A stretch of DNA of 64,000 bases from Prosapia bicincta (taxonomy: Eukaryota > Arthropoda > Insecta > Hemiptera > Cercopidae). The notes beneath the pieces are model-generated. The model searched no databases, had not been told where the DNA came from, and saw only the letters and a list, made by a program, of their open reading frames with translations. Shown one piece after another: positions 37,701 through 43,354 of the stretch (positions are counted from its first letter, which is position 1; the number at the start of each line of letters is the position of its first letter). The stretch spans positions 17,228,067 through 17,292,066 of the forward strand of contig JBAIZL010000002.1 in the NCBI GenBank assembly GCA_036971475.1. The letters run 5' to 3'. Position numbers and translations under genes: made by a program.

Positions 37701-40381
37701 ATGTACATATAACCTTCTGACTGTAAATCCTGAAACAAGCCTTGCAAAGTTCGAATCGATATCATAAAGCCTGTTTGGAAAGGAAGCAGACCTCCCTTTC
37801 CACATACTCTCATGGAGTGACATAAATCGTACACTTTGTTGAGCATAATGTTTTGTTTGTCGAGACTTGTACCATACTCGCTTTTCTTTTTGTCAGTGGA
37901 GTGATGAGGAAGTCTTGAATTAAGGACATCAAAGCCGTTATTGACATTTAATGAAAACTCAACCACATGGACATTTCGAGGCAACACATGAGATATAGCC
38001 ATTGCAACAGTTCTTGATAAGAGTTCAGCATTTTGTCTTTCGCCGAAAGTAATAGGTGATGATGCGTTACTGTATGAGTGTATTTCAAGTCACCATCTTT
38101 TTGGTAGTCAACTAATTTAAAAAACAAATCTTTTCTAATAATTTCTCCACTAGAAAGATGAAAGCCCTCATCCAACAAATGATTTTTTAGTAGTATTAAC
38201 AAATGACGGACATTACAAAACGCCCAAATTTTGCAATTGTCTGAAAAAGGATTTTTTATATTCGGTTTTTCAGCTTTTATTCCAAGTTCAGTGTAATTCA
38301 CATACAAGCTTCTGGTTATCTATTTTTAGGGAATTGTTCTCTTCCAAAAGCGATTGTAGCTTTATTTCATTCAGTGTTGGTGCACAGGCAGTTCTTCTAC
38401 GATTTTCGATCGGGTCATATATAACCAATGTTTTTAGCATTTTTTTACTTTCCCACCGCTCAAATCTATTGTTTCGGGATTCTGAATTCTCCATCTGAAA
38501 TATGCATAGTGGCATTCTAAGTTTTTCTGGCAGTTGTAAAAGTTCTGCCTTGAAGTCTCGCTCATAATCATTTGGTGAAAAATGGTTGGAGTACATCCAC
38601 ACTTTTTGGGGGTTAAATTCATTTCGTCTTTTACAAAAGTGAACCCACTGATTATTGAGGCTATTATCTCGTGGGAATCTGTGAAACGAAATTTTCAATT
38701 CTTTCGCACGATTCGTACGATTTGTGCACCCGGCAACTGCACAAAGCATTTTCGTTTTATTTAAACTTGCTAATTAACTACTTACTTCAATCGTGAAATG
38801 ATATCAACAAAAAAAGTACTTCGTACATTCACTTCACAATAACAATTTCACACAAACACAACTAACAAAACAAATGGGTTTGAGCAACTAATCTTGGCAG
38901 ACGAAAATAGTGTCAATGACGTCACAAACTCAGTTTGCTACTGCGCATCCAGCCATTGATACCTACCGTCTAGTTCTAGCGTCCGTGAGAGGAACTGAGG
39001 TGAAGTAGGTATCTAAAACAAATAGATCAAATTTATAACTATACCAGACACTGTCTTTTGTCCTATTGTTTATATGATTATAAATAAAAGAAACATTATT
39101 TCTTTTGCCAGACACATGATCAAATTTGTTTCGAATAAAATTACAACATATACATGAATTATTATACATTTATATAGTAGTAAGGAATGAAATTTACCTT
39201 TCATTTATTACATCTGATGATGTGAGGTTAAGCCAACAAAGGCAAATCATGTGCCCAGTCACTTAGTAGACTGGGAACCTAACCTATAGTAGCTAACATA
39301 ACATTCAAAAACAAAAATTCCCTATGGTATGAATTAAAATTCTTATGTCCGATTAATTAAACGCTATGCACTAATGAGTTGAACTATCTATTTTCAGTTA
39401 TCCTGTCAATGAAAAATACTAAGCATAAAACCACTTTTAACACTTTTTTATTGAATTGTTTCAATAAATTTTAATTTGTAAGCTATTCAAGAAATGTGTT
39501 TAAAATAAATATCTGCAAGATAAATATAGTAAGAATAATATAACAAGACGAAAACAAAAAATGATGTAACCCGTCTTCTCACTGTCATGATATTTGTTGT
39601 TTTCATGTTTGTATTTAATAGTTTTAAAATTACTATTATTTGTTTTTGTATGCCACTAAGTTAGGCAGAAGTTTGTACCAAATTAGACAATTAGCTTCAG
39701 TACTAATCAGTTTGTTGTTTTTGTTCGTTTTGTAGAATTAATTTAAACAAATGATTTCGTATGAACTTCATTCATTCTTTTAACTGCAATGAATATAAAT
39801 CTGATAATGTAGTAAATTTCCTGACACTAATAAATCTAATTTGCTTTTTCCTTAAATAGCTGAAGTTTTTCTTTAAAAAAAATCAAATCTTCTTTACTAA
39901 TCAAACCCTGTGTATAATATAATGTTTTGATCCCTTTTTTGCATGATGTGTTGTTTCGTGTTTCATAATCTTGCCATCACAGGATAGTATAAACACAATG
40001 AAATAATATGTTACAGAAACAATTGTTTCTGGCGTTAGTTCTGTAGAGTCTTACCATTTGTTGTTGTACAGGGAGACTTTTGTCCACCGATTTATTGTTA
40101 AAAAAACAATTGAAGAAACGATGTTAACAGCTGTGGAAGCGAGTGGAGCGGAACAATGGAGCAAAGAAGAAATCACTTTAAAACAACTCTTTGATTTATT
40201 TACGCTTAATTCTGACACACTCGGGAATGTTAGCGAAGAGCACAACACCTCCTATGTTAGTGATGAACTGATCACGTCTCAAAATTTGACTGCGGACAAT
40301 GATCATTCAAGTAGTAATAGTTTTAGTGCCAGTGACAGAGAAGTGAATGACAGTAGTGAAGAAGAGTTTGAGGTAACTTAG
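2936..40381 (+). CDS. SHPRH: E3 ubiquitin-protein ligase SHPRH, C-terminal half (11 exons, 5'-partial)
   Basis: SHPRH is a nuclear SNF2-type ATPase with a RING finger between its helicase lobes. In animals it polyubiquitinates PCNA with UBC13 during DNA damage tolerance. Exons 2936-3178, 5536-5673, 13139-13341, 15358-15540, 17059-17297, 22856-23112, 27555-27710, 30865-31119, 34837-34941, 35091-35245 and 40072-40381 join with matching phases and GT-AG borders to 747 codons plus stop. Visible parts in order are the family-specific linker (about 1-420), the C3HC4 RING (C463 to about C504) and the C-terminal helicase lobe (KILVFSS to [11 protein letters not shown], about 550-643), then an acidic, serine-rich tail. 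The N-terminal half (H15-like, PHD and first helicase lobe in the family) must lie upstream. Introns are large because of transposons. Identification rests on recalled similarity to the vertebrate protein, strongest across RING and motif VI. Confidence 0.95.
3179..4740. other. SHPRH intron, no feature recognised
   Basis: A/T-rich. A GC-richer patch near 3360-3450 has no readable frame. Small open frames near 3739-3954 have no recognisable similarity. Confidence 0.4.
4741..5340. repeat. Three copies of a Penelope-type terminal repeat with hammerhead-like motif (family 1)
   Basis: A unit of about 135 bp occurs at about 4753-4890 and 5042-5180 in one orientation and, partly, inverted at about 5225-5330. 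In the sense orientation (plus for the third copy) it reads CTGAAGATGATTGC, a 3-nt loop, the complementary stem half, GAA, ATGTACAT, A. Two copies have a perfect 6-bp stem; the third (5246-5280) has one G-T wobble. Direct and inverted repeats around a hammerhead-like motif are what pseudo-LTRs of Penelope-like elements look like. No RT remains here, so the class assignment is inferred. Confidence 0.6.
5536..5673 (+). CDS. SHPRH: SHPRH exon b
   Basis: Acceptor TTTTCAG, donor GTGAGT; 46 codons in phase 0 ([16 protein letters not shown] through NYLDKREYS). KxHTLHNL is a conserved piece of the SHPRH linker and follows exon a in register. Confidence 0.92.
5674..6105. other. SHPRH intron, no feature recognised
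   Basis: Very A/T-rich; nothing further supported. A pogo-type end-like sequence (CAGTAGAGTCTCGAAAATTC) begins at about 6108. Confidence 0.4.
6200..6386 (+). repeat. Degenerate ~50-bp tandem repeat inside a pogo-end-flanked segment
   Basis: Three and a half diverged units share GGCTTCCAAGAAATxTTTATC-like and ATAxxGTATxxAAAGG-like blocks. An open frame through them gives a repeating peptide of about 16-17 residues. The segment lies between CAGTAGAGTCTCG at about 6108 and an inverted CTCGGATTATACGC-like sequence near 6460-6480, suggesting a decayed pogo-type MITE. No product is claimed. Confidence 0.5.
6566..6640 (+). repeat. 25-bp tandem repeat, three units
   Basis: Three consecutive 25-bp units begin GTACGGCGCATAA and end AACACACC or CACACACC. 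A partial fourth starts at 6641. They sit directly before the LINE, a common place for 5'-UTR tandem repeats in non-LTR elements. Confidence 0.85.
6645..10145 (+). pseudogene. Decayed non-LTR retrotransposon (R1/I-like LINE) with endonuclease, RT and RNase H
   Basis: The order is that of an I/R1-group ORF2. An APE-type endonuclease starts near 6648 (LVQEPW) and continues with the Asn/Asp motif [14 protein letters not shown] (6938-6979) and SDHLIIT. RT follows: [62 protein letters not shown]. Then RNase H ([30 protein letters not shown]) and a Cys/His end ([17 protein letters not shown]). The catalytic YADD reads YADE, and many stops and frameshifts break the frame, for example at 7060, 7903 and 8130. 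It is an old inactive copy. The 3' end abuts a Penelope-type repeat starting at about 10160. Clade is tentative; RNase H argues against plain Jockey. Confidence 0.88.
10160..10870 (+). mobile_element. Penelope-like element fragment with inverted terminal repeats (family 5)
   Basis: The right half carries TGATTCGACAATGGTCAAGT, then a REMNANT of GAA and AGGTGCCTC, then CACTTAGTGGTGGATAAAAG. The left half has the same modules inverted around a (TA)n tract. Between them, 10444-10740 reads [20 protein letters not shown] and, after a stop, [17 protein letters not shown]. This resembles the region after the GIY-YIG domain of Penelope-like elements ([13 protein letters not shown]). The copy has in-frame stops and lacks the RT. 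In the 3' copy of the hammerhead-like motif the G of GAA is mutated to A. Confidence 0.72.
10871..11283. other. SHPRH intron, no feature recognised
   Basis: AT-rich; no repeat or coding frame supported. Confidence 0.4.
11284..11440. repeat. Hairpin terminal repeat of Penelope-like family 6
   Basis: The outer arms CCACTACTTACTGATATT and (inverted) ATATCGGTAAGTAGTGG enclose an inner CAGTGCATTGTTCAATGCTG. On the minus strand it reads CACTGATCTAGTAT, GAA, ACATGT, C. The same sequence recurs at the 3' end of the Penelope RT copy near 16850-16930 and at 53220-53285 and 62690-62860, so this is a solo terminal repeat. Confidence 0.65.
11441..11984. other. SHPRH intron, no feature recognised
   Basis: AT-rich; nothing supported. 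Confidence 0.4.
11985..12080 (+). repeat. Left copy of a ~95-bp direct repeat flanking the mariner at 12087
   Basis: AGATATCTCCTTTTTCTGAT... matches AGATATCTCTTATTTCTGCT... at about 12970-13062, with further shared blocks GGGACTTACTTT, AAAGTC, TAGTAGGTCCT/TAGTAGATCCT and GTTAGTTTTCA. The mariner sits between the two copies. Confidence 0.75.
12087..12967 (+). mobile_element. Internally deleted mariner element
   Basis: The 23-bp ends CAAGGTGTGATAAAAAAAAT and (inverted) CGAGGTGTGATAAAAAAATA are flanked by TA on both sides. The coding part is on the plus strand: [20 protein letters not shown] and [20 protein letters not shown] form the HTH/linker. The frame then breaks, and [12 protein letters not shown] and, in another frame, [16 protein letters not shown] carry the C-terminal catalytic region. 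About one third of a normal 1.3-kb mariner is missing, so this is a dead, non-autonomous copy. Confidence 0.85.
12968..13062 (+). repeat. Right copy of the ~95-bp direct repeat
   Basis: Partner of 11985-12080. The two copies differ at roughly a fifth of positions, so the duplication is older than a simple target-site duplication. Confidence 0.7.
13139..13341 (+). CDS. SHPRH: SHPRH exon c
   Basis: Acceptor TTGTAG, donor GTGAGT; 203 nt from phase 0, ending with two nucleotides of a lysine codon. It encodes [20 protein letters not shown] ... [11 protein letters not shown] ... [11 protein letters not shown]. The WW-containing helical segment is characteristic of the SHPRH linker. Confidence 0.92.
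13587..13810 (-). pseudogene. Pogo/Tigger transposase N-terminal HTH fragment
   Basis: On the minus strand [20 protein letters not shown] then [20 protein letters not shown] fits the psq/CENP-B-type HTH of pogo transposases (KxxILxxYxxLPKxSQxEAAxxLxIPxxTLxRILK). It stops at 13587. No catalytic domain or clear terminal repeat was found nearby, so it is a solo fragment in the SHPRH intron. Confidence is moderate because the evidence is one short motif. Confidence 0.55.
13951..15357. other. SHPRH intron, no supported feature
   Basis: AT-rich. A short frame at 13945-14010 with two Cys-x2-Cys-like spacings ([11 protein letters not shown]) is too short to assign. Confidence 0.4.
15358..15540 (+). 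CDS. SHPRH: SHPRH exon d
   Basis: Acceptor TATTTAG, donor GTAAGT; completes the split lysine codon of exon c. Encodes [20 protein letters not shown] and [20 protein letters not shown], and ends with two nucleotides (AA) of the next split codon. Confidence 0.92.
15650..16930 (+). pseudogene. Penelope-like element: RT and GIY-YIG endonuclease remnant (family 6)
   Basis: Scattered frames carry the Penelope RT order: [26 protein letters not shown] (about 15887), [20 protein letters not shown] (about 15998), INFTLKTEQ. From about 16540 the GIY-YIG endonuclease signature [20 protein letters not shown] appears, followed by [12 protein letters not shown]. Together these identify a Penelope-like retroelement, whose RT is telomerase-related and whose endonuclease is of the UvrC/intron type. 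Many stops and frameshifts make it a pseudogene. Its 3' end (about 16850-16930) carries the same CACTGATCTAGTGTGATACG repeat as other family 6 copies, which ties those hairpins to Penelope-like elements. Confidence 0.85.
17059..17297 (+). CDS. SHPRH: SHPRH exon e
   Basis: Acceptor CATTAG, donor GTGAGT. Encodes [20 protein letters not shown], a conserved SHPRH linker block with paired cysteines, then a Lys/Gln-rich low-complexity stretch ([17 protein letters not shown]). It ends with one nucleotide of a split threonine codon. Confidence 0.93.
17298..17792. other. SHPRH intron, no feature recognised
   Basis: AT-rich up to the hAT-like target duplication at 17793. Confidence 0.4.
17801..18990. 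mobile_element. Non-autonomous hAT-like transposon with perfect 8-bp target duplication
   Basis: Target duplication CCATACAG is perfect (17793-17800 and 18991-18998). The ends are CAGGGGTGCACC and (inverted) CAGTGGCGCACC, fitting the CAG-starting short terminal repeats and 8-bp duplication of the hAT superfamily. No BED finger, RNase H or dimerisation region is readable in the 1,190-bp interior. It is probably a deletion derivative mobilised in trans. The intact duplication suggests an insertion not among the oldest here. Confidence 0.8.
19240..19463. repeat. Palindromic Penelope-type terminal repeat (family 5)
   Basis: Positions 19257-19347 form a near-perfect palindrome with 45-bp arms around the GAATTGAGTTCAATTC junction. 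Each arm contains the motif GGTCA, AG, TGACC, GAA, AGGTGC. It is followed by the family module CACTTAGTGG ... ACTTCATAAAGTCAGTGCAA and a TA-rich end into which the pogo element at 19466 is inserted. Confidence 0.75.
19466..21930 (-). mobile_element. Pogo/Tigger-like DNA transposon, copy A (near full length, frameshifted)
   Basis: Ends CAGTACAGTCTCACTAATCC and (inverted) CAGTAAAGTCTCGCTAATCC lie between TA dinucleotides; length is 2,465 bp. The minus-strand transposase starts at about 21420 ([20 protein letters not shown], psq HTH), then a CENP-B-type HTH ([17 protein letters not shown] to [12 protein letters not shown]). The DDE catalytic region has [20 protein letters not shown] and [10 protein letters not shown]. 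An acidic C-terminal region ends [10 protein letters not shown]. Several frameshifts and stops interrupt it (near 21250, 20700 and 20400), so it is inactive, although all three catalytic Asp motifs are visible. The usual DETG reads DKTG. It landed in a (TA)n tract of a Penelope-type repeat. Confidence 0.9.
21931..22227. repeat. (TA)n microsatellite and Penelope-type repeat (family 5), continuation
   Basis: A (TA)n run at 21931-22001 is followed by the inverted family 5 modules (TTGCACTGACTTTATGAAGT, ACCTTTCGGTCACTTGACCA). On the minus strand GGTCAAGTGACC, GAA, AGGTGCCT, C is intact here. Together with 19240-19463 this is one repeat unit interrupted by the pogo insertion. Confidence 0.75.
22228..22735. 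repeat. Penelope-type terminal repeats with inverted arms (family 3) and TA microsatellites
   Basis: Segments beginning with the sequence GTAAGTCTGTCAGTCTCCTA occur in both orientations around a centre at about 22470, with (TA)n tracts at 22228-22290, 22353-22381 and 22671-22727. At 22504-22536 the plus strand reads TTGACAAA, GACCAC-TGT-GTGGTT stem-loop, GAA, ATATAT, C. The same family is at 46860-47236. Confidence 0.7.
22856..23112 (+). CDS. SHPRH: SHPRH exon f
   Basis: Acceptor TTTCAG; completes the split threonine codon of exon e and then encodes [20 protein letters not shown] and [30 protein letters not shown] block is conserved in SHPRH. The donor is GTCTGT, canonical GT but weaker than the others; ending at AGG keeps phase 0 with exon g. 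Confidence 0.92.
23113..24401. other. SHPRH intron, no feature recognised
   Basis: AT-rich; no repeat boundary or coding frame supported. Confidence 0.4.
24402..26807 (+). mobile_element. Pogo/Tigger-like DNA transposon, copy B (same family as copy A, opposite strand)
   Basis: Ends CAGTACAGTCTCGCTAATCC and (inverted) CAGTACAGTCTCACTAATCC. The right side is followed by TA; the left is preceded by TT, a likely substitution. The plus strand encodes the same protein as copy A from about 24910 ([20 protein letters not shown]). A TGA replaces a glycine codon at about 25021, and further breaks lie near 25292, 25390 and 25730. The catalytic pieces NADETGLNY and [12 protein letters not shown] are readable only across frames. 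The C-terminus keeps KQKNIPAFF. Copies A and B lie about 2.5 kb apart as an inverted pair around exon f, a potential source of intron hairpins. Confidence 0.9.
26980..27390 (+). pseudogene. 3' fragment of a LINE ORF2 (Cys/His tail)
   Basis: The frame [20 protein letters not shown] then [20 protein letters not shown] matches the C-terminal region after RNase H of R1/Jockey-type elements (GHxxLxxHLxxxGxxxxPxCxxCxxxxETxEHxLxxCP). The first cysteine pair is reduced. It has no RT, so it is a short 5'-truncated, decayed insertion in the SHPRH intron. Confidence 0.7.
27555..27710 (+). CDS. SHPRH: SHPRH exon g (first half of RING finger)
   Basis: Acceptor TATAG, donor GTAGGT; 52 codons in phase 0. 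[20 protein letters not shown] leads into [11 protein letters not shown], the first two zinc ligands (C-x2-C) of the SHPRH RING. Confidence 0.95.
27711..28859. other. SHPRH intron, no supported feature
   Basis: AT-rich. A short U2-snRNA-like stretch near 28377 is treated as coincidence (see rejected items). Confidence 0.4.
28860..29722 (-). mobile_element. 5'-truncated Penelope-like element (GIY-YIG C-terminal part, family 2)
   Basis: On the minus strand, just inside the pogo insertion, [20 protein letters not shown] is a decayed GIY-YIG segment (family pattern TYVGETxR..xxRxxEHK). It is followed by [20 protein letters not shown] and [11 protein letters not shown], typical of the end of Penelope proteins. 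Downstream (29060-29092, minus) is CTGATGAT, a GATGAC-TTC-GTCATT stem-loop, GAA, ACATGT, A. RT is absent. The protein N-terminus is cut where the pogo-type element at 29724 begins. Confidence 0.75.
29724..30470 (-). mobile_element. Deleted pogo/Tigger-family element keeping only the transposase C-terminus
   Basis: Ends CATTCCAATCCTGATAATCC and (inverted) CAGTCCAATCCCAGTAATCC are flanked by TA. The minus-strand frame near 30064-30250 reads [14 protein letters not shown], stop, [20 protein letters not shown], then QTRILDFF and a stop. This is the acidic/basic tail and terminal QxxIxxFF signature of a pogo-type transposase. HTH and catalytic domains are deleted (747 bp in all). It differs in sequence from copies A/B. 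Confidence 0.75.
30473..30864. other. SHPRH intron, no feature recognised
   Basis: Unassigned sequence up to the acceptor of exon h. Confidence 0.4.
30865..31119 (+). CDS. SHPRH: SHPRH exon h (second half of RING finger, start of helicase lobe 2)
   Basis: Acceptor TTGCAG, donor GTAAGT; 85 codons in phase 0. [20 protein letters not shown] and [16 protein letters not shown] supply Cys, His, Cys, Cys, Cys, Cys and complete a C3HC4 RING with exon g. [19 protein letters not shown] and KILVFSS then open the C-terminal helicase lobe (motif IV). Confidence 0.96.
31172..32087 (+). mobile_element. Mariner-type (DUF4817-like) transposon with long terminal inverted repeats, internally deleted
   Basis: The ends CAGGGTTATTCTAAAAGATG and (inverted) CAGGGTTATTGTAAATGATG are flanked by TA, and the inverted repeat extends roughly 100 bp inward (GGAAGTTTCA / TGAAACTTCC). 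ATG at 31388 gives [20 protein letters not shown] and [13 protein letters not shown], an HTH start, then a stop. After a deletion, [18 protein letters not shown] (about 31743) and the tail [12 protein letters not shown] with a [12 protein letters not shown] end carry the C-terminal catalytic region, with breaks. It has no intact transposase. Confidence 0.85.
32090..32474. other. SHPRH intron, no feature recognised
   Basis: Unassigned AT-rich sequence. Confidence 0.4.
32475..34090 (-). pseudogene. Heavily decayed pogo/Tigger-like transposase
   Basis: The minus strand from about 33983 reads [20 protein letters not shown] and [20 protein letters not shown], a CENP-B-type HTH. Scattered blocks follow: [18 protein letters not shown] and [21 protein letters not shown] (around 33270-33320), resembling the region before the third catalytic Asp. 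Acidic residues (EEEEEE-type codons near 32880-32910) end it. Stops occur in every frame. Weak inverted ends may lie near 32480 and 34090. It is older than copies A and B. Confidence 0.6.
34091..34836. other. SHPRH intron, no feature recognised
   Basis: Overlapping small open frames at 34130-34410 on both strands have no recognisable similarity. Confidence 0.4.
34837..34941 (+). CDS. SHPRH: SHPRH exon i
   Basis: Acceptor TTTCAG, donor GTAAAG; 35 codons in phase 0 ([20 protein letters not shown] ... AALKDFK). Continues helicase motif IV (VFS-W) into motif IVa/V. It is only 105 nt, bounded by a 3.7-kb intron upstream and a 149-bp intron downstream. Confidence 0.94.
35091..35245 (+). CDS. SHPRH: SHPRH exon j (helicase motifs V and VI)
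   Basis: Acceptor TGCCAG, donor GTATTG. Encodes [32 protein letters not shown] and [13 protein letters not shown]. The last block is SF2 motif VI with its arginine finger. It ends with two nucleotides of the split arginine codon. Confidence 0.97.
35246..37136. other. SHPRH last intron, left part
   Basis: No coding frame supported. The part next to 37136 may be the 3' flank of the P-element-like copy, but no terminal repeat was identified. Confidence 0.4.
37137..38749 (-). pseudogene. THAP-domain P-element-like transposase (THAP9-type), broken and shortened
   Basis: From ATG at 38749 on the minus strand, [20 protein letters not shown] then [20 protein letters not shown] fits a THAP zinc-finger DNA-binding domain. 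The third zinc ligand is apparently lost: the usual C-S-x-H-F block reads MYSNHFSP. A leucine-rich coiled-coil-like stretch follows ([20 protein letters not shown]). Overlapping frames then give a P-element/THAP9-like C-terminal part: [38 protein letters not shown] in place of Gln, [20 protein letters not shown]. At roughly 540 codons it is shorter than P transposase or THAP9, and most of the central RNase-H-like domain appears missing. It lies antisense within the last SHPRH intron. Confidence 0.82.
38765..40071. other. SHPRH last intron, right part
   Basis: Probably includes the 5' flank of the P-like element. Near 39212 the plus strand has CTGATGATGTGAGGTTAAGC followed by a possible stem and CAAATCATGTG, a weak relative of the Penelope-type motif. 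Nothing else is supported. Confidence 0.35.
40072..40381 (+). CDS. SHPRH: SHPRH terminal exon k
   Basis: Acceptor TTGTACAG; completes the split arginine codon. [20 protein letters not shown] is the conserved extension after motif VI, and [11 protein letters not shown] aligns with the C-terminal ADLADLF block of vertebrate SHPRH. The tail is acidic and serine-rich ([18 protein letters not shown]), longer than in vertebrates, ending at TAG 40379-40381. A GTAACT at the stop could act as a donor, but no further exon was found. Confidence 0.93.
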
Positions 40382-40672
40382 TAACAGCTAAATTTAAAAT
40401 TAAAAAATGTAAGTAGTAACTATACTTCAAGTAAACAATTCTGCCGATGTGATGATATTTTTCTCTATTCTCATTATCAGTGTATTAGTGTGTCGAATAC
40501 AGTGATACACTAGTATCACTGTAAACACCGTAGTCTTCTCATTATCAGTGTATGCCTGTATCAACATTCTTTTTGTATTTTTACGTATAAATCTTTAGTT
40601 ATAGAAAAATTTAATATTTAAATCTTAATATATTACAGTCCTTTACATCATTTAATTAACATACTCATTTTC

Positions 40673-40678
40673 AATAAA
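40673..40678 (+). other. Possible SHPRH polyadenylation signal
   Basis: AATAAA about 290 nt after the stop; alternative A/T-rich signals exist nearby. Confidence 0.4.
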
Positions 40679-41492
40679 TATTAGTTGAATCAAAATTTTA
40701 TTTGAAATATATAATAATAATGTTAACATTTATAATTATTATAGAATAAAATGTCTGTGAAGTGTCCATAGTAACTTTTAGTAATTATTTGATTTTATAA
40801 CTATTCAATCGTTTCTAATTAATAATTCAGATGTTTAAGAGAATGAAAATCATGAAATTTCGTTGAAACTTGTCTAAATATTTTTTATAAAATTTTCGTT
40901 ATTTATTGTTTGAACTTGCTTAACCTCCTAGACAGGATTGTGGCTATTCAGTATTAATTTCTGGCTCTTCAAAAATAAACAAAAATTGAAAAAAGCAAAA
41001 AATCTCACTTCTAAACTTAATAAACTTAAGGTCCCTTTATATAATAGAGAACTATGTTTTAATGTATTGCAATATAGCTATCAAGTCTATGGAGCTGGGT
41101 GTGTAGAAAAATTAGTAAATACATTTTCCTAACATGAACAACTGGTTTACAAGTCAATTGGCCTTAATGTTAGTGTATATTATTCCATTATACCATACAA
41201 AATGACAACATTCTTTGTTTGAAGGGTCAGCAGGTTAGTTTGGACTGATGAATTTACTACTTATTATTATCCATAGTGAAAATATTGTCTAGTTAAAATA
41301 AACTTGACAAAACTAAGGAAAGAACGACAGGTTTTCTAAAACACACAAGAAATTTATTTTAAAGAAAATAGTATGCATGTTTTTTACATAGTGATAAATG
41401 GGGACTTAATTCTATAATTCCTCATATTTTTTCCTAATTTTATTTGAAACAATTCAAAATTTTATTTTATATTTTTAGTATGTTTATAATCT
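40679..41492. other. Downstream flank of SHPRH, no feature recognised
   Basis: A small open frame at 40938-41132 (lysine/asparagine-rich) has no recognisable similarity. Confidence 0.4.
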
Positions 41493-42830
41493 TTATACTG
41501 TATGCGCCAAAATAAACAGTACTGAAACTGCATCGGCCATAGTTACCTTCTCAATCAAGCAGACAACGTGTTTCTTTGGTATTGTTGGGGTTGACCACAA
41601 AGTAAATAATATTACAAATTGAAGAAAGTCTCTGCTCGGAGGACCACCTGCTAAGCAAATGGGAAATAAGTTAAATTGTCGATTTAAAACAATGCTGCAT
41701 GTGTCGTATGGACTCACGACGTTCATTAGCGCTTAGTTTAAGAAAGTCTGGACAACAAAAGATACTGTGAATGACTGAGCAATAGAAACACTGTGCTGCG
41801 ACTGGATCATTACGAGACGGGTTGGTTGGTCGGTTAGGCATGTGCAGTCTGGTGAAACTTTGTTTGACAGTCTGTGATGGTTGTGGTGTGGGTGCTCTTG
41901 TGGTGGGCTGTATGCGTTGGCGGATCACTAGTAGTCCCAAAGTCTGGGGTTGAGTCATTGTGGGTTGTTGTGTCGTAGTGCTGTGATGAGCTTCAGTTAA
42001 TCCTGCTGCTTCATCTGCATAGTCTTCTGGGTTGCTTCTAGCAGCTGCAGTTGTCGATATTAGCGTCATAAGTCGAAGGGTGTGTTCAACTTGCGGTGTT
42101 GGGTTCTCGGGATTTTTTTGTAATAATTCTATTGCTCTTGCTTGTTCCATGACAAAGGTGTTAAGTGGGTATTTTTGATGTCCCTAATTGTTTTTCGAAG
42201 TCTAATCGGGTTTCATCACTTAGGTTGTTTACATATAGTTGGAACAACAGGAAGTCGGCCAGGTCATGCATTTGAATGGTCTTTAGCTTGCTGACAGCGT
42301 TGGAATGCACAGAAAGGAATTGGTTGACATCTGTGTACTTTGCGGTTTTCAATTTAGTGAAATCATAAATTTGTCTGAAATAGAAGTTGGCTAATATTCT
42401 GGGATTGCCATAATGCTGCTATAATGCTTCATATGCAATGTGATAGTTTTTGGATGAGATAACTAGTCCAGATATTACTGATAGAACATGATCCTGCAAC
42501 GAACTTTTTAGGTGTTGACATTTATGTACTAGGTCTATAAAGTCAATATGGTGCAAAAGTGAATTGAACATAGCAATGAAGTTCGTCCATTCCTCTGTTT
42601 TACCATAGAACATGGGTAATTTGAGGTTCGGCAACTGATTGGGATAAATTGACTTAGGTGCGGTTTCTCTATTTCAACCCTTTCTGATTTTATCATGGTT
42701 GGGTATTTATTGATGAGAGTGAAGTAAATCTTAAGAAAATTAGTTTTGACTACGAAAGCCTTATCAATGTTTTCTGTTGTGTAACTGATGGTAGAGTTTT
42801 CAAACTTGTCAAAGTTGCTCATGAAACTTT
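41493..42830 (-). pseudogene. BEL/Pao LTR-retrotransposon gag fragment
   Basis: Minus-strand frames read, in order, LPNLKLPMFYGKTEEWTNFI (BEL gag pattern LPxLxLPxFxGxxxEW), HKCQHLKSSLQDHVLSVISG, HYGNPRILANFYFRQIYDFT, QMHDLADFLLFQLYVNNLSD and a Gln/Thr/Pro-rich linker. Next is CFYCSVIHSIFCCPDFLKLS, a CCHC-type zinc knuckle with the downstream block usual in BEL elements. At least three frame breaks (near 42640, 42400 and 42160) disable it. Pol (protease, RT, integrase) and recognisable LTRs are absent, so this is a solitary gag remnant. Confidence 0.85.
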
Positions 42831-42849
42831 CATGAGTCCTACAGATTTG

Positions 42850-43354
42850 AGTCTGCCATTGGAGGGGTTGTCATTGTCTATGATTTCTACGGTCAGCTCA
42901 AGTTCTCTTAAAATATCACTTAATTTATATTATATTTTTCACATTTGAAATATTAATCAATAATTTAATATCTTGGGTAATAAACTGCGGTTGTTCATTA
43001 ATAGACGTTTAATTCACACGGAGTAACTTTCACTATCGAATACCTATACCAAGAAGGTCTGATTAGAGGTGTGGTTAGCGTGTAGAAAATTTAACTATTT
43101 TACATGAAAGTAAGCTCACTATGGACAAATACAATGCGGTTGTGCTCTGAACAATGCACACACGTGGCTGATTGAGGTTAGACCTTATAAGACAATTTTC
43201 TTTAATTTAGAGCGGTTATACACTTTAACTATTATGTGACCTAATGTTGTTGCGGCTCAAAGTCCTTCTTGCAAGTAGCTAGTGTATAAAACTGTGAAAC
43301 AGACAACAGTTGTTTTATATAACAACAAACACAAAATTCAGAATCTAAAGCGTA
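42850..43354. other. Intergenic, no feature recognised
   Basis: It could hold the 5' leader of the BEL copy; no LTR pair or primer-binding site was recognised. Confidence 0.35.

Noticed and set aside
39212..39260. Further hammerhead-like motif CTGATGATG
   Set aside because: The following GAA is CAA and the stem is poor; only one copy in the window, so not counted with the six families.
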